DNA of 12,558 bases from an uncultured Leuconostoc sp. (GTDB lineage: Bacteria > Bacillota > Bacilli > Lactobacillales > Lactobacillaceae), in the NCBI GenBank assembly GCA_900554745.1, contig USIU01000018.1, positions 1 through 12,558 on the forward strand, in the 5' to 3' direction. Positions 1 to 5,605 of the stretch are shown in pieces. The position numbers and the translations under genes were made by a program. The notes beneath the pieces were generated by a model. It was given only the letters and a program-made list of their open reading frames with translations, did no database searches and was not told the origin of the DNA. Numbering within the stretch: position 1 is the first letter of the stretch; the number at the start of each line of letters is the position of its first letter.

Positions 1-1305
1 ATTTTTAACGCTTCAGAAAATACATTTGGTGCGTTAGATAATTCTGATATGACGTTTGGGGATGTCCATACTGAAACGGGTGAAGTGGTCCCATTGACGA
101 ACGGACTTTATAGTTTGTTGTTGGAATCGCAGTCACGTGAATTGCGCCAAGAAGCCTTTGAAACATTGTATGACAGCTACATTGCGTTACAAAATACGTT
201 TGCGTCAACGCTATCTTCCCATGTCAAAGGCCATAATTATTTAGCAAAAGTACGCCATTATCGTTCGGCGCGTGAAGCGGCAATTTTGCCACATAGCCTG
301 CCAACGTCAGTATTTGAAACGTTACGTGAAACAGTCGATGCCAATTTGCCATTGCTGCATCGTTTTGTGTCTTTGCGTAAACAAGTTTTGGGTGTTGAAG
401 ATGTCCATTCATACGACCTCTACGTGCCGTTGGTCGATGAGATTGATTTTGATGTCACTTACGACAAAGCCAAAGATATTGTCTTGGCCGCTTTGGCACC
501 ATTGGGGCCAGATTATATTGCGGTGGTCAAAAAAGCCTTTGACGAACGCTGGATTGATGTGGTGGAAAATAAAGGTAAGCGTACTGGGGCCTACTCAAGT
601 GGGACTTATGACACGAATCCCTTTATTTTATTGAATTGGCAGAATAACTTGAATAACGTTTACACCCTAGCTCACGAAATGGGGCATTCGGTGCATTCTT
701 ATTTGACACGTCAAGCACAACCTTATCACTATGGGGATTATCCAATTTTCCTGGCGGAAATTGCGTCAACGACCAATGAAAGTTTGTTAACGGATTATTT
801 GTTAAAGACGAATGATGATCCGAAGTTCCAAGCGTATGTGTTGAATCAATATCTTGATGGCTTTAAGGGGACGGTGTTCCGCCAGACTCAATTTGCTGAG
901 TTTGAAGATTGGATTCATGAACAAAGTGCTGCCGGTGTTGCACTAACGGCTGATACCATGAGTACCTACTATGCGGCCTTGAATCAGAAGTATTACGGAC
1001 CAGATCTCTTCCCAGACGAAGCCATTGCTTACGAATGGGCGCGTATTCCACATTTCTACTATAACTATTACGTTTACCAATATGCGACGGGTGAAGCCGC
1101 CGCAACAACCCTGGCTGATCGCATTTTGAATCAAGATGGCGCTGAAGCGTATAAAGATTACCTGAAGGCGGGCGCTTCTGATTATCCATTGGCTGTTATC
1201 AGCAAAGCAGGGGTTGATATGACACAAGCAGACTATTTGAAGCAGGCTTTTGGTGTGTTTGAAAACCGTCTCAATCAGTTGGAAGACTTGTTAGTGCATA
1301 AGTAA
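1..1305 (+). CDS. pepF: oligoendopeptidase F, M3 family zinc metallopeptidase (5'-truncated by window edge)
   Basis: This is a cytoplasmic M3-family metallopeptidase that degrades medium-length oligopeptides, typically those imported for nitrogen nutrition. The frame is open from the first base and ends at TAA 1303-1305, giving 434 visible residues. PepF proteins are about 600 residues long, so roughly the N-terminal quarter lies upstream. The zinc site is clear: HEMGH at visible residues 225-229 (bases 673-687) supplies two His ligands and the catalytic Glu. The Glu of the FLAEIAST segment, 24 residues after the second His, is the expected third ligand. The C-terminal region, with Tyr/His-rich stretches such as HFYYNYYVYQYATG, is also typical of PepF. 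A Met at base 49 is in frame, but homologous sequence continues before it, so it is not the start. No terminator follows, and a new promoter precedes cdd. The family assignment is firm; peptide-length specificity cannot be read from the sequence. Confidence 0.95.
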   Translation: MFNASENTFGALDNSDMTFGDVHTETGEVVPLTNGLYSLLLESQSRELRQEAFETLYDSYIALQNTFASTLSSHVKGHNYLAKVRHYRSAREAAILPHSLPTSVFETLRETVDANLPLLHRFVSLRKQVLGVEDVHSYDLYVPLVDEIDFDVTYDKAKDIVLAALAPLGPDYIAVVKKAFDERWIDVVENKGKRTGAYSSGTYDTNPFILLNWQNNLNNVYTLAHEMGHSVHSYLTRQAQPYHYGDYPIFLAEIASTTNESLLTDYLLKTNDDPKFQAYVLNQYLDGFKGTVFRQTQFAEFEDWIHEQSAAGVALTADTMSTYYAALNQKYYGPDLFPDEAIAYEWARIPHFYYNYYVYQYATGEAAATTLADRILNQDGAEAYKDYLKAGASDYPLAVISKAGVDMTQADYLKQAFGVFENRLNQLEDLLVHK

Positions 1306-1320
1306 TCACATTGAACTGTC

Positions 1321-1349
1321 TGATACGTTTGCCGTGTTTATGGTAAAAT
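1321..1349 (+). promoter_or_regulatory. extended -10 promoter for cdd
   Basis: TAAAAT at 1344-1349 is preceded by TGG at 1341-1343, which makes a TGn extended -10 element. The hexamer 17 bases upstream (TGATAC, 1321-1326) is a poor -35, as is common with extended -10 promoters. Transcription would start near 1356, about 20 nt before the cdd start, leaving room for little more than the ribosome binding site. Confidence 0.6.
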
Positions 1350-1377
1350 GATAAGACAATAAATGGAGAATAGTAAC

Positions 1378-1776
1378 ATGCAAACGACACCACCCGAAGA
1401 ATTAGTGACCGTTGCGCTGGCAGCGCTTGACGAAACGTATACCCCATATTCCCATTTTCCAGTGGGCGCGGCGTTATTGACAGCATCAGGCACGGTGTTT
1501 AAAGGCATTAACATTGAAAATGTCTCTTTTGGACTGACCAACTGTGCAGAACGAACAGCTATTTTTAGTGCCATGGCAGCTGGTCACCGTCAGTTCACCG
1601 GATTAGTGGTTGCGGGACGCACCAATGAACCAATTGCCCCTTGCGGGGCTTGTCGTCAGGTGATGGTCGAACTTTTTCCAGCCGACATGCCAATTTGGTT
1701 GATCAATGATACTGGCAAAAGTGTACAAACGACGATTGCTGACTTAATGCCAGGGTCATTTAACGCATTGGCGTAG
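1378..1776 (+). CDS. cdd: cytidine deaminase, homotetrameric short form
   Basis: Cytidine deaminase hydrolyses cytidine and deoxycytidine to uridine and deoxyuridine plus ammonia in pyrimidine salvage. The 132-residue product has the usual length of the small tetrameric enzyme. The zinc site is visible: Cys56 and catalytic Glu58 in NCAERTA, then Cys89 and Cys92 in PCGACRQV. The N-terminal YSHFPVGAAL segment (residues 24-33) and FKGINIEN (41-48) form the nucleoside pocket in this family. I chose ATG 1378 because GGAG at 1365-1368 lies 9 nt before it. An in-frame ATG at 1363 overlaps that Shine-Dalgarno sequence and has none of its own. It has its own extended -10 promoter and probably continues into the dehydrogenase gene 47 nt downstream, since I see neither terminator nor promoter between them. 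Confidence 0.96.
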   Translation: MQTTPPEELVTVALAALDETYTPYSHFPVGAALLTASGTVFKGINIENVSFGLTNCAERTAIFSAMAAGHRQFTGLVVAGRTNEPIAPCGACRQVMVELFPADMPIWLINDTGKSVQTTIADLMPGSFNALA

Positions 1777-1793
1777 CATTGTGTTGCAACGCC
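1770..1793 (+). other. intercistronic hairpin over the cdd stop codon
   Basis: GGCGTAGCA (1770-1778) and TGCAACGCC (1785-1793) are complementary except for one A-A mismatch, with a 6-nt loop. The stem includes the cdd stop codon. No T-run follows, so it is not a normal intrinsic terminator. It could affect mRNA stability or processing between cdd and the next gene, or be fortuitous. Confidence 0.4.
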
Positions 1794-1823
1794 ACCTAAT
1801 AGAACTGACTTGAAGGAGAGCCT

Positions 1824-2750
1824 ATGCAAAAGCAAAAAGTACTCGTGTTTGACGGTACCGCACAAGCCGCCATTGACTATTTAAAAGCCAATGATTTAGA
1901 AGTGGTTTCAAATCCGCAACAAACAGATGCGGATTTTCTAGCAGCCGCTGATGTGGATGCGGTGATTTTAATGATGCATCCGTTGACAGAAAACCTCTTA
2001 TCACAAATGCCAAATCTTAAAGTGATTGCGCGTTATGGCGTGGGCTATGACAACGTCAACTTAGCTGATGCCACGGCACGTGATATTGTGGTAACCAATA
2101 CACCGGGCGCTAATGCGACAGCGGTTGCTGAAACGGCTATCATGCATATGTTGATGGCTGGGCGTTATTTCTATCAACAACGGCAGAGTATTACTGATCC
2201 AACGGTACCCAATGGTACTGGCCAAGAAGTGTCCCATAAGACGGTTGGGATTGTTGGATTTGGGGCCATTGGTCAAAAAATAGACGATTTGTTGACTGGA
2301 TTTGATGTAGAAGTGCTGGCTTATGCCCGTCATGATAAGCCCGTTAAAAACGGTCGTATGGCGACGTTAGACGAGATTTATACGCAGTCGGACTATATCA
2401 TCTTGGCGTTGCCAGCAACGCCAGCAACGCAACATATGATTGATGCAGCGGTGTTCAAACAAATGAAACCGAATGCTGTGTTGATTAATATTGCGCGCGG
2501 TGCAGTTGTGGACGAAGCGGCCTTGATTACAGCTTTGCAGACAGGAGAAATTGCTGGTGCGGGACTGGATGTGGTTGCTGTCGAACCAGTTGAACCAGAT
2601 AACGTGTTGTTAACGCTGCCAAATGTTTTTGTCACGCCTCACGTCGCGGCAAAATCAATTGAAGCATTTGATGCGGTTGGCTTAGCCGCAGCCCAAGATG
2701 TTGTGCGTGTCTTAAAAGGCGAACAAGCCAAAAACCAAGTGAATGCATAA
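1824..2750 (+). CDS. D-isomer-specific 2-hydroxyacid dehydrogenase (SerA/GRHPR-like)
   Basis: This 308-residue oxidoreductase belongs to the NAD(P)-dependent D-2-hydroxyacid dehydrogenases, which interconvert 2-keto acids and D-2-hydroxy acids. The Rossmann loop GFGAIG is at residues 145-150. The catalytic trio is present as Arg225 (INIARGAVVD), Glu254 (VAVEP) and His273 (TPHVA). The YGVGYDNVN segment at 71-79 is the conserved substrate-loop region. It lacks the C-terminal ACT regulatory domain of long SerA proteins, so a dedicated serine-biosynthetic role is not assured; 3-phosphoglycerate, glyoxylate/hydroxypyruvate or branched-chain 2-keto acids are all possible substrates. After the second Rossmann strand (VEVLAYARHD) the usual acidic residue that reads NAD ribose is replaced by Ala168-Arg169, which suggests NADPH use. 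AAGGAG at 1813-1818 lies 5 nt before ATG 1824. It is probably cotranscribed with cdd and ends at a strong terminator. Confidence 0.9.
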   Translation: MQKQKVLVFDGTAQAAIDYLKANDLEVVSNPQQTDADFLAAADVDAVILMMHPLTENLLSQMPNLKVIARYGVGYDNVNLADATARDIVVTNTPGANATAVAETAIMHMLMAGRYFYQQRQSITDPTVPNGTGQEVSHKTVGIVGFGAIGQKIDDLLTGFDVEVLAYARHDKPVKNGRMATLDEIYTQSDYIILALPATPATQHMIDAAVFKQMKPNAVLINIARGAVVDEAALITALQTGEIAGAGLDVVAVEPVEPDNVLLTLPNVFVTPHVAAKSIEAFDAVGLAAAQDVVRVLKGEQAKNQVNA

Positions 2751-2786
2751 AAAAACACGTCACCCGTTTTAGGTGACGTGTTTTTT
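2751..2786. terminator. bidirectional intrinsic terminator between convergent genes
   Basis: CACGTCACC (2756-2764) pairs perfectly with GGTGACGTG (2772-2780) around a 7-nt loop. An A-tract lies on the left (2749-2755) and a T-tract on the right (2781-2786), so it works on both strands. It ends the dehydrogenase transcript on plus and the LacI-family gene on minus. The minus-strand stop codon of the regulator (2785-2787) lies in the T-tract itself. Confidence 0.93.
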
Positions 2787-3759
2787 ATTCAGGTTTGTGG
2801 AGCGACACGGGGAGTGTCTCCAGATCAGGTAACGCTTCTTGATTAATTTCGGCAAATAGCACATCAATCAAACGTTGTGCAGCTTCATGAATGGGTTGAA
2901 TAATAGTTGGCAAATCAGGGTGGAGTTGTTGCACAATTGGCGAACCATCATAACCCGCGACAATGACATCTTCTGGCACACGAATATTGGCACTACGCAA
3001 AGCATTTTGTAGCTGGACAGCCATCATATCGTTGTAAGCGAAGACGCCATCAATATTTTCTGCCACAATTAAGTCCACAATGGCAGCCATTTCTTCAGCA
3101 CTGGCGAATTCATTTGAGTTGGAATTGATGTTGTATTCGATGAGCGCACTTTTATTGGCAATGGCATCGGCAAAGCCAACATAACGTTGTGCGGTTGGGG
3201 ATGCTGAAGGGTCATTGTCGCATAATACGAGCAGCTTTTTAGCCCCTTGTGCGACAAGATATTCACCAATAAGGTAGCCACCACGATAGTTGTCTTCTTG
3301 AACAATTGGAATATTATCGGCTAAATGACGGTCATACGAAACGATTGGCAGAAAGTTATCCTGATAACTGGCGATGCCAAGGTTATGGGATGACGTAATG
3401 ATCCCTTCGACTTGATTGGCCGCTAACATTTGCAAATATTGTTGTTCTTTTTCAATGTTATTGGCACTGGTCGCGATAATCACTTTGTAGCCTTTTTCAA
3501 ATAAGAGTTGTTCGATTTCAGTGGCTAAAGCGGTAAAAAAGGGGTTTTGAATGTTAGGGAAAATTAAACCGATAAACTGTGAGGACTTGCCCTGTAGTGA
3601 GCGCGCCATGGCATTTGGTTGGTAGTGCAACTCGCGCATGGCGGCATGAACTTTATCAATCGTTTTTTGGCTCAAGGAACCATAATTATTAATTACGCGT
3701 GATACTGTTGTAATTGAAACGCCGGCCAATTCGGCGACGTCACTTAATTTTGCAACCAT
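2785..3759 (-). CDS. LacI-family transcriptional regulator, ScrR-like
   Basis: This is a cytoplasmic repressor-type DNA-binding protein of 324 residues, the usual LacI/GalR length. The N-terminal helix-turn-helix runs through LSDVAELAGVSITTVSRVIN (residues 5-24), followed by the hinge helix NAMARSLQGKSS, where Leu55 is the expected minor-groove intercalating residue. The periplasmic-binding-protein-like sugar-sensing core starts at FIGLIFPNIQNPFF (62-75) and includes AYNDMMAVQ and VAGYDGSP near the C-terminus. The RSLQGKS hinge and overall pattern recall streptococcal ScrR sucrose repressors from memory. Minus-strand GGAGG (3765-3769) lies 5 nt before the start, which fixes it. It is divergent from mannitol dehydrogenase. 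LacI-type sites in that intergenic region and before sucrose phosphorylase make it the likely local controller, with sucrose, fructose or a phosphorylated derivative as effector. The family is certain; the effector is inferred. Confidence 0.94.
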   Translation of the reverse strand: MVAKLSDVAELAGVSITTVSRVINNYGSLSQKTIDKVHAAMRELHYQPNAMARSLQGKSSQFIGLIFPNIQNPFFTALATEIEQLLFEKGYKVIIATSANNIEKEQQYLQMLAANQVEGIITSSHNLGIASYQDNFLPIVSYDRHLADNIPIVQEDNYRGGYLIGEYLVAQGAKKLLVLCDNDPSASPTAQRYVGFADAIANKSALIEYNINSNSNEFASAEEMAAIVDLIVAENIDGVFAYNDMMAVQLQNALRSANIRVPEDVIVAGYDGSPIVQQLHPDLPTIIQPIHEAAQRLIDVLFAEINQEALPDLETLPVSLHKPE

Positions 3760-3817
3760 TGGAACCTCCGTCTACTGCTAAAAATTGTGTTGCATTTTTA
3801 ATCACTAAGCACATTCT

Positions 3818-3846
3818 ATTATACACTTTTTCGCGATAAAACTTTT
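3818..3846 (-). promoter_or_regulatory. promoter of the LacI-family gene, minus strand
   Basis: Read on the minus strand there is a perfect TATAAT at 3823-3818, about 60 nt before the start codon, with only a weak AT-rich -35 region near 3841-3846. A CG-centred imperfect palindrome in TTTTCGCGATAAAA (3827-3840) lies just upstream of the -10 and could be an autoregulatory operator. That is a guess from symmetry and position. Confidence 0.55.
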
Positions 3847-3857
3847 AGCAAAAAAAT

Positions 3858-3894
3858 GATTAACGCTTGACAAAATATTTAAAAAGGTTAACAT
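3858..3894 (+). promoter_or_regulatory. mannitol dehydrogenase promoter with LacI-type operator over the -35
   Basis: A perfect -35 TTGACA (3867-3872) is followed after 16 nt by TAACAT (3889-3894) as the -10. The 15-mer GATTAACGCTTGACA at 3858-3872 has the central CpG and AACGCTT core expected of LacI-family operators. It differs in one base from the 15-mer that overlaps the -35 of the sucrose phosphorylase promoter (5524-5538). A second -10 candidate, TGTTATAAG at 3897-3905 (extended -10 form), could also be used. The operator position over the -35 fits repression. Confidence 0.65.
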
Positions 3895-3939
3895 GGTGTT
3901 ATAAGTTAAAATAATCACAAGGAAAACGGAGCGGAAAAT

Positions 3940-4956
3940 ATGGAAGCATTAGTGTTGACTGGTATTAAGTCACTGGAATTGAAAGAAATTGCACAACCTG
4001 AAATTAAGCCGAATGAAGTTAAAATTCACACAGCGTTTGCTGGTATTTGTGGCACAGACCACGCCTTGTATGCTGGTTTGCCTGGTTCTGCACCAGCTGT
4101 CCCACCCATTGTTTTAGGCCACGAAAATTCAGGTGTGGTTGTTGAAGTGGGTTCAGAAGTTACCAACGTTAAGGTCGGTGATCGTGTCGCCGTTGACCCA
4201 AACATTTACTGCGGTCAATGCAAGTACTGCCGGACTGGACGCCCAGAATTATGTGAACATCTATCAGCTATTGGGGTGACACGTGATGGTGGCTTTGAAG
4301 ATTATTTCACAGCACCTGCCTCAGTTGTTTACCCAATCCCAGACAATGTGTCATTGAAGGCCGCAGCCTTGGTTGAACCTATTTCTTGTGCTGTTCATGG
4401 TATTCAATTGTTGAAGGTATCACCTTATCAAAAGGCCTTGGTCATTGGTGATGGTTTCATGGGACAGATATTTGTCCAACTTTTGCAAGCTTATGGCATT
4501 CACGAAGTTGATATCGCTGGGATTGTCGATGAAAAGTTAGCAATGGCTAAGGATAAGTTTGGTGCAAAGCGGACATTTAATACAATGTCCGGCGACAAGA
4601 TTCCTGACGGCGAATACGATATCGTGATTGAAGCGGTTGGTTCACCAAAGACACAAGAAGCCGCTATTGAAGCCGCTGCACGTGGTGGTCAAGTTTTGAT
4701 GTTTGGTGTTGGTGGTCCAGACGCTACATTTGAAATGAACACGTATGAAGTCTTCCAAAAGCAATTGACCATTCAAGGGTCATTCATCAATCCAAATGCC
4801 TTTGAAGATTCATTGGCTTTGCTTGCTTCAGGCAAGTTGGATGTTGAACCATTGATTTCACACGAATTGGATTATGCCACTGTAGAAGACTTTTTGAATG
4901 GCAAGTTGGGCGTTGTGTCAAAGGCTGTTGTTAAGGTTGGCGGTGAAGAAGCGTAA
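3940..4956 (+). CDS. mtlK: mannitol 2-dehydrogenase, zinc-dependent MDR family
   Basis: This enzyme reduces fructose to mannitol with NADH (EC 1.1.1.67), letting heterofermentative bacteria use fructose as an electron acceptor. The 338-residue length and stretches such as YAGLPGS, VDPNIYCGQCKYC and DGFMGQIF match the Leuconostoc enzyme (also named mdh) as I remember it. Catalytic zinc ligands are Cys37 (GICGTD), His61-Glu62 (GHENSG) and possibly Glu146 (VEPISC). The structural zinc site is Cys91, Cys94, Cys97 and Cys105. The Rossmann fingerprint is Gly170-x-Gly172-x-x-Gly175, and Asp197 at the end of the second strand favours NAD(H). GGAG at 3928-3931 sits 8 nt before the ATG. Eighteen of 20 Lys codons are AAG, while upstream pepF is mixed, which suggests strong expression. 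A related polyol dehydrogenase activity is the alternative, but the operon context supports mannitol. Confidence 0.9.
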   Translation: MEALVLTGIKSLELKEIAQPEIKPNEVKIHTAFAGICGTDHALYAGLPGSAPAVPPIVLGHENSGVVVEVGSEVTNVKVGDRVAVDPNIYCGQCKYCRTGRPELCEHLSAIGVTRDGGFEDYFTAPASVVYPIPDNVSLKAAALVEPISCAVHGIQLLKVSPYQKALVIGDGFMGQIFVQLLQAYGIHEVDIAGIVDEKLAMAKDKFGAKRTFNTMSGDKIPDGEYDIVIEAVGSPKTQEAAIEAAARGGQVLMFGVGGPDATFEMNTYEVFQKQLTIQGSFINPNAFEDSLALLASGKLDVEPLISHELDYATVEDFLNGKLGVVSKAVVKVGGEEA

Positions 4957-4968
4957 TTGATCAGTGAT

Positions 4969-4995
4969 GCGTCAAAGTATCTGATGCCTTGACGC
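4969..4995 (+). other. intercistronic hairpin between mannitol dehydrogenase and VOC gene
   Basis: GCGTCAA (4969-4975) and TTGACGC (4989-4995) form a 7-bp stem around a 13-nt loop. No T-run follows, and the next gene's ribosome binding site (TAAGGAG, 5004-5010) begins 8 nt later. It may be an mRNA-stabilising or processing structure that lets the first gene be expressed more than the second. Weak termination is the alternative. Confidence 0.5.
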
Positions 4996-5016
4996 GGATT
5001 GCGTAAGGAGACAAAT

Positions 5017-5400
5017 ATGGCATTTTCAGATTATTATTCAGGGTTGCAACACGTTGGTATACCAACGCATGATTTAGCGGCGGCTGAGGCTTTCTGGACA
5101 AAATTAGGGTTTACTAAAGTCGGTGATTTCCCAGTCGGTCAAGTCATTTTTATGCAACGCGACAACCTTGTGATTGAAACGTGGTATCAAGAGACTGTTG
5201 CGAACCAACCGGGGGCCATTAACCATTTGTCATTAGATACGACAGATGCCGAAGCGGCCTTTGCAGCGGCCAAGGCTGAAGGTTTTGACCTGATTGATTC
5301 AGAAGTGCAACAACTCGCCTTTTGGGATAAGGGGATTAAATTCTTTAATATCCAAGGTCCTGATGGCGTCATTGTAGAATTTTGTGAAATTGTAAAATAA
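5017..5400 (+). CDS. VOC (glyoxalase/dioxygenase-fold) family protein
   Basis: This is a 127-residue protein with the paired beta-alpha-beta-beta-beta modules of the vicinal oxygen chelate fold. Candidate metal ligands fall where the fold needs them: His12 (LQHVGIP) and Glu54 (VIETW) in the first module, His70 (INHLSLD) and Glu121 (VIVEFCEI) in the second. FFNIQGPDGVIVEF is a typical VOC C-terminal signature. The family includes glyoxalase I, epimerases, dioxygenases and resistance proteins, so the reaction is unknown; methylglyoxal detoxification is one possibility. TAAGGAG (5004-5010) precedes ATG 5017 by 6 nt. A TTG at 4999 in the same frame lies before that site and is rejected. It is 60 nt downstream of mannitol dehydrogenase with no promoter seen between them and a terminator right after, so it is probably the second gene of that operon. 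Confidence 0.85.
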   Translation: MAFSDYYSGLQHVGIPTHDLAAAEAFWTKLGFTKVGDFPVGQVIFMQRDNLVIETWYQETVANQPGAINHLSLDTTDAEAAFAAAKAEGFDLIDSEVQQLAFWDKGIKFFNIQGPDGVIVEFCEIVK

Positions 5401-5433
5401 AAAAGTTGGCGTGATTGCGCGCCAACTTTTTTT
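5401..5433 (+). terminator. intrinsic terminator after the VOC gene
   Basis: AAAAGTTGGCGTG (5401-5413) pairs with CGCGCCAACTTTT (5418-5430), including one G-U pair, around an ATTG tetraloop. It is followed by a T-run through 5433 and starts right after the stop codon. The A-rich left side means it may also act weakly on the minus strand, but no minus-strand gene needs it. Confidence 0.92.
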
Positions 5434-5523
5434 ATTTTCAGTCAGTGCTTAGGGCGCGTGTGTTTTCATGAGGGTTTCTGAAAGGGGCGAAAATCACCAA
5501 TATTATTTTCTTGAATTAATTCT

Positions 5524-5538
5524 GATAAACGCTTGACA
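5524..5538. promoter_or_regulatory. LacI-type operator overlapping the sucP -35
   Basis: GATAAACGCTTGACA, with a central CpG in an AAACGCTT core, matches 14 of 15 bases of the site before mannitol dehydrogenase at 3858-3872. Six of those bases are the shared TTGACA hexamer, so the informative part is the preceding GATWAACGC. Binding here would block RNA polymerase. Confidence 0.55.
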
Positions 5539-5562
5539 CTAGCGATTTAAATCGCTTAAACT
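5533..5562 (+). promoter_or_regulatory. sucrose phosphorylase promoter
   Basis: A perfect -35 TTGACA (5533-5538) is followed after 18 nt by TAAACT (5557-5562), 4 of 6 matches to TATAAT. The start of transcription would be near 5569, giving a leader of under 40 nt. The promoter is overlaid by LacI-type sites on the -35, in the spacer and at the start point. The upstream stretch 5434-5523 holds AT-rich DNA but no gene that I can support. Confidence 0.65.
5541..5556. promoter_or_regulatory. perfect 16-bp palindrome in the promoter spacer, probable operator
   Basis: AGCGATTTAAATCGCT is fully self-complementary and lies between the -35 and -10 elements. Its right half continues into TCGCTTAAAC, which resembles the CGCTTRA right arm of the flanking sites. 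It could be one operator read about the TTT/AAA axis, or two overlapping CG-centred half-matched sites. Confidence 0.55.
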
Positions 5563-5567
5563 AGTCA

Positions 5568-5582
5568 TGTAAGCGCTTAACA
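5568..5582. promoter_or_regulatory. LacI/CcpA-type operator at the sucP transcription start
   Basis: TGTAAGCGCTTAACA contains the perfect palindrome TAAGCGCTTA (5570-5579) with a central CpG. It shares the AAnCGCTTRA core with the -35 site. It is also close to a cre (CcpA) box but has one extra base in the right arm, so a local LacI-family repressor, CcpA or both could bind it. Confidence 0.55.
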
Positions 5583-5605
5583 AAACAATCAAATAAGGAA
5601 ATGAT

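Noticed and set aside
272..634. A 120-codon plus-strand open frame inside pepF
   Set aside because: It is a shifted-frame shadow of the pepF coding sequence with Cys/Trp-rich, unmotifed translation and no ribosome binding site.
1363..1377. Longer cdd start at ATG 1363
   Set aside because: It overlaps the GGAG Shine-Dalgarno sequence that serves ATG 1378, and no ribosome binding site precedes it.
4999..5016. TTG start at 4999 for the VOC gene
   Set aside because: TAAGGAG at 5004-5010 would be inside the coding region and is well spaced for ATG 5017.
5468..5536. Possible 22-codon leader peptide before sucP (ATG 5468 to TGA 5536)
   Set aside because: There is no Shine-Dalgarno sequence, and it ends inside the -35 element upstream of the expected transcription start, so it would not be on the sucP transcript.
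5568..5582. Calling this site a definite CcpA cre box
   Set aside because: The right arm has one extra base compared with the 14-bp cre pattern, and the site also matches the local LacI-type core, so it is reported only as LacI/CcpA-type.
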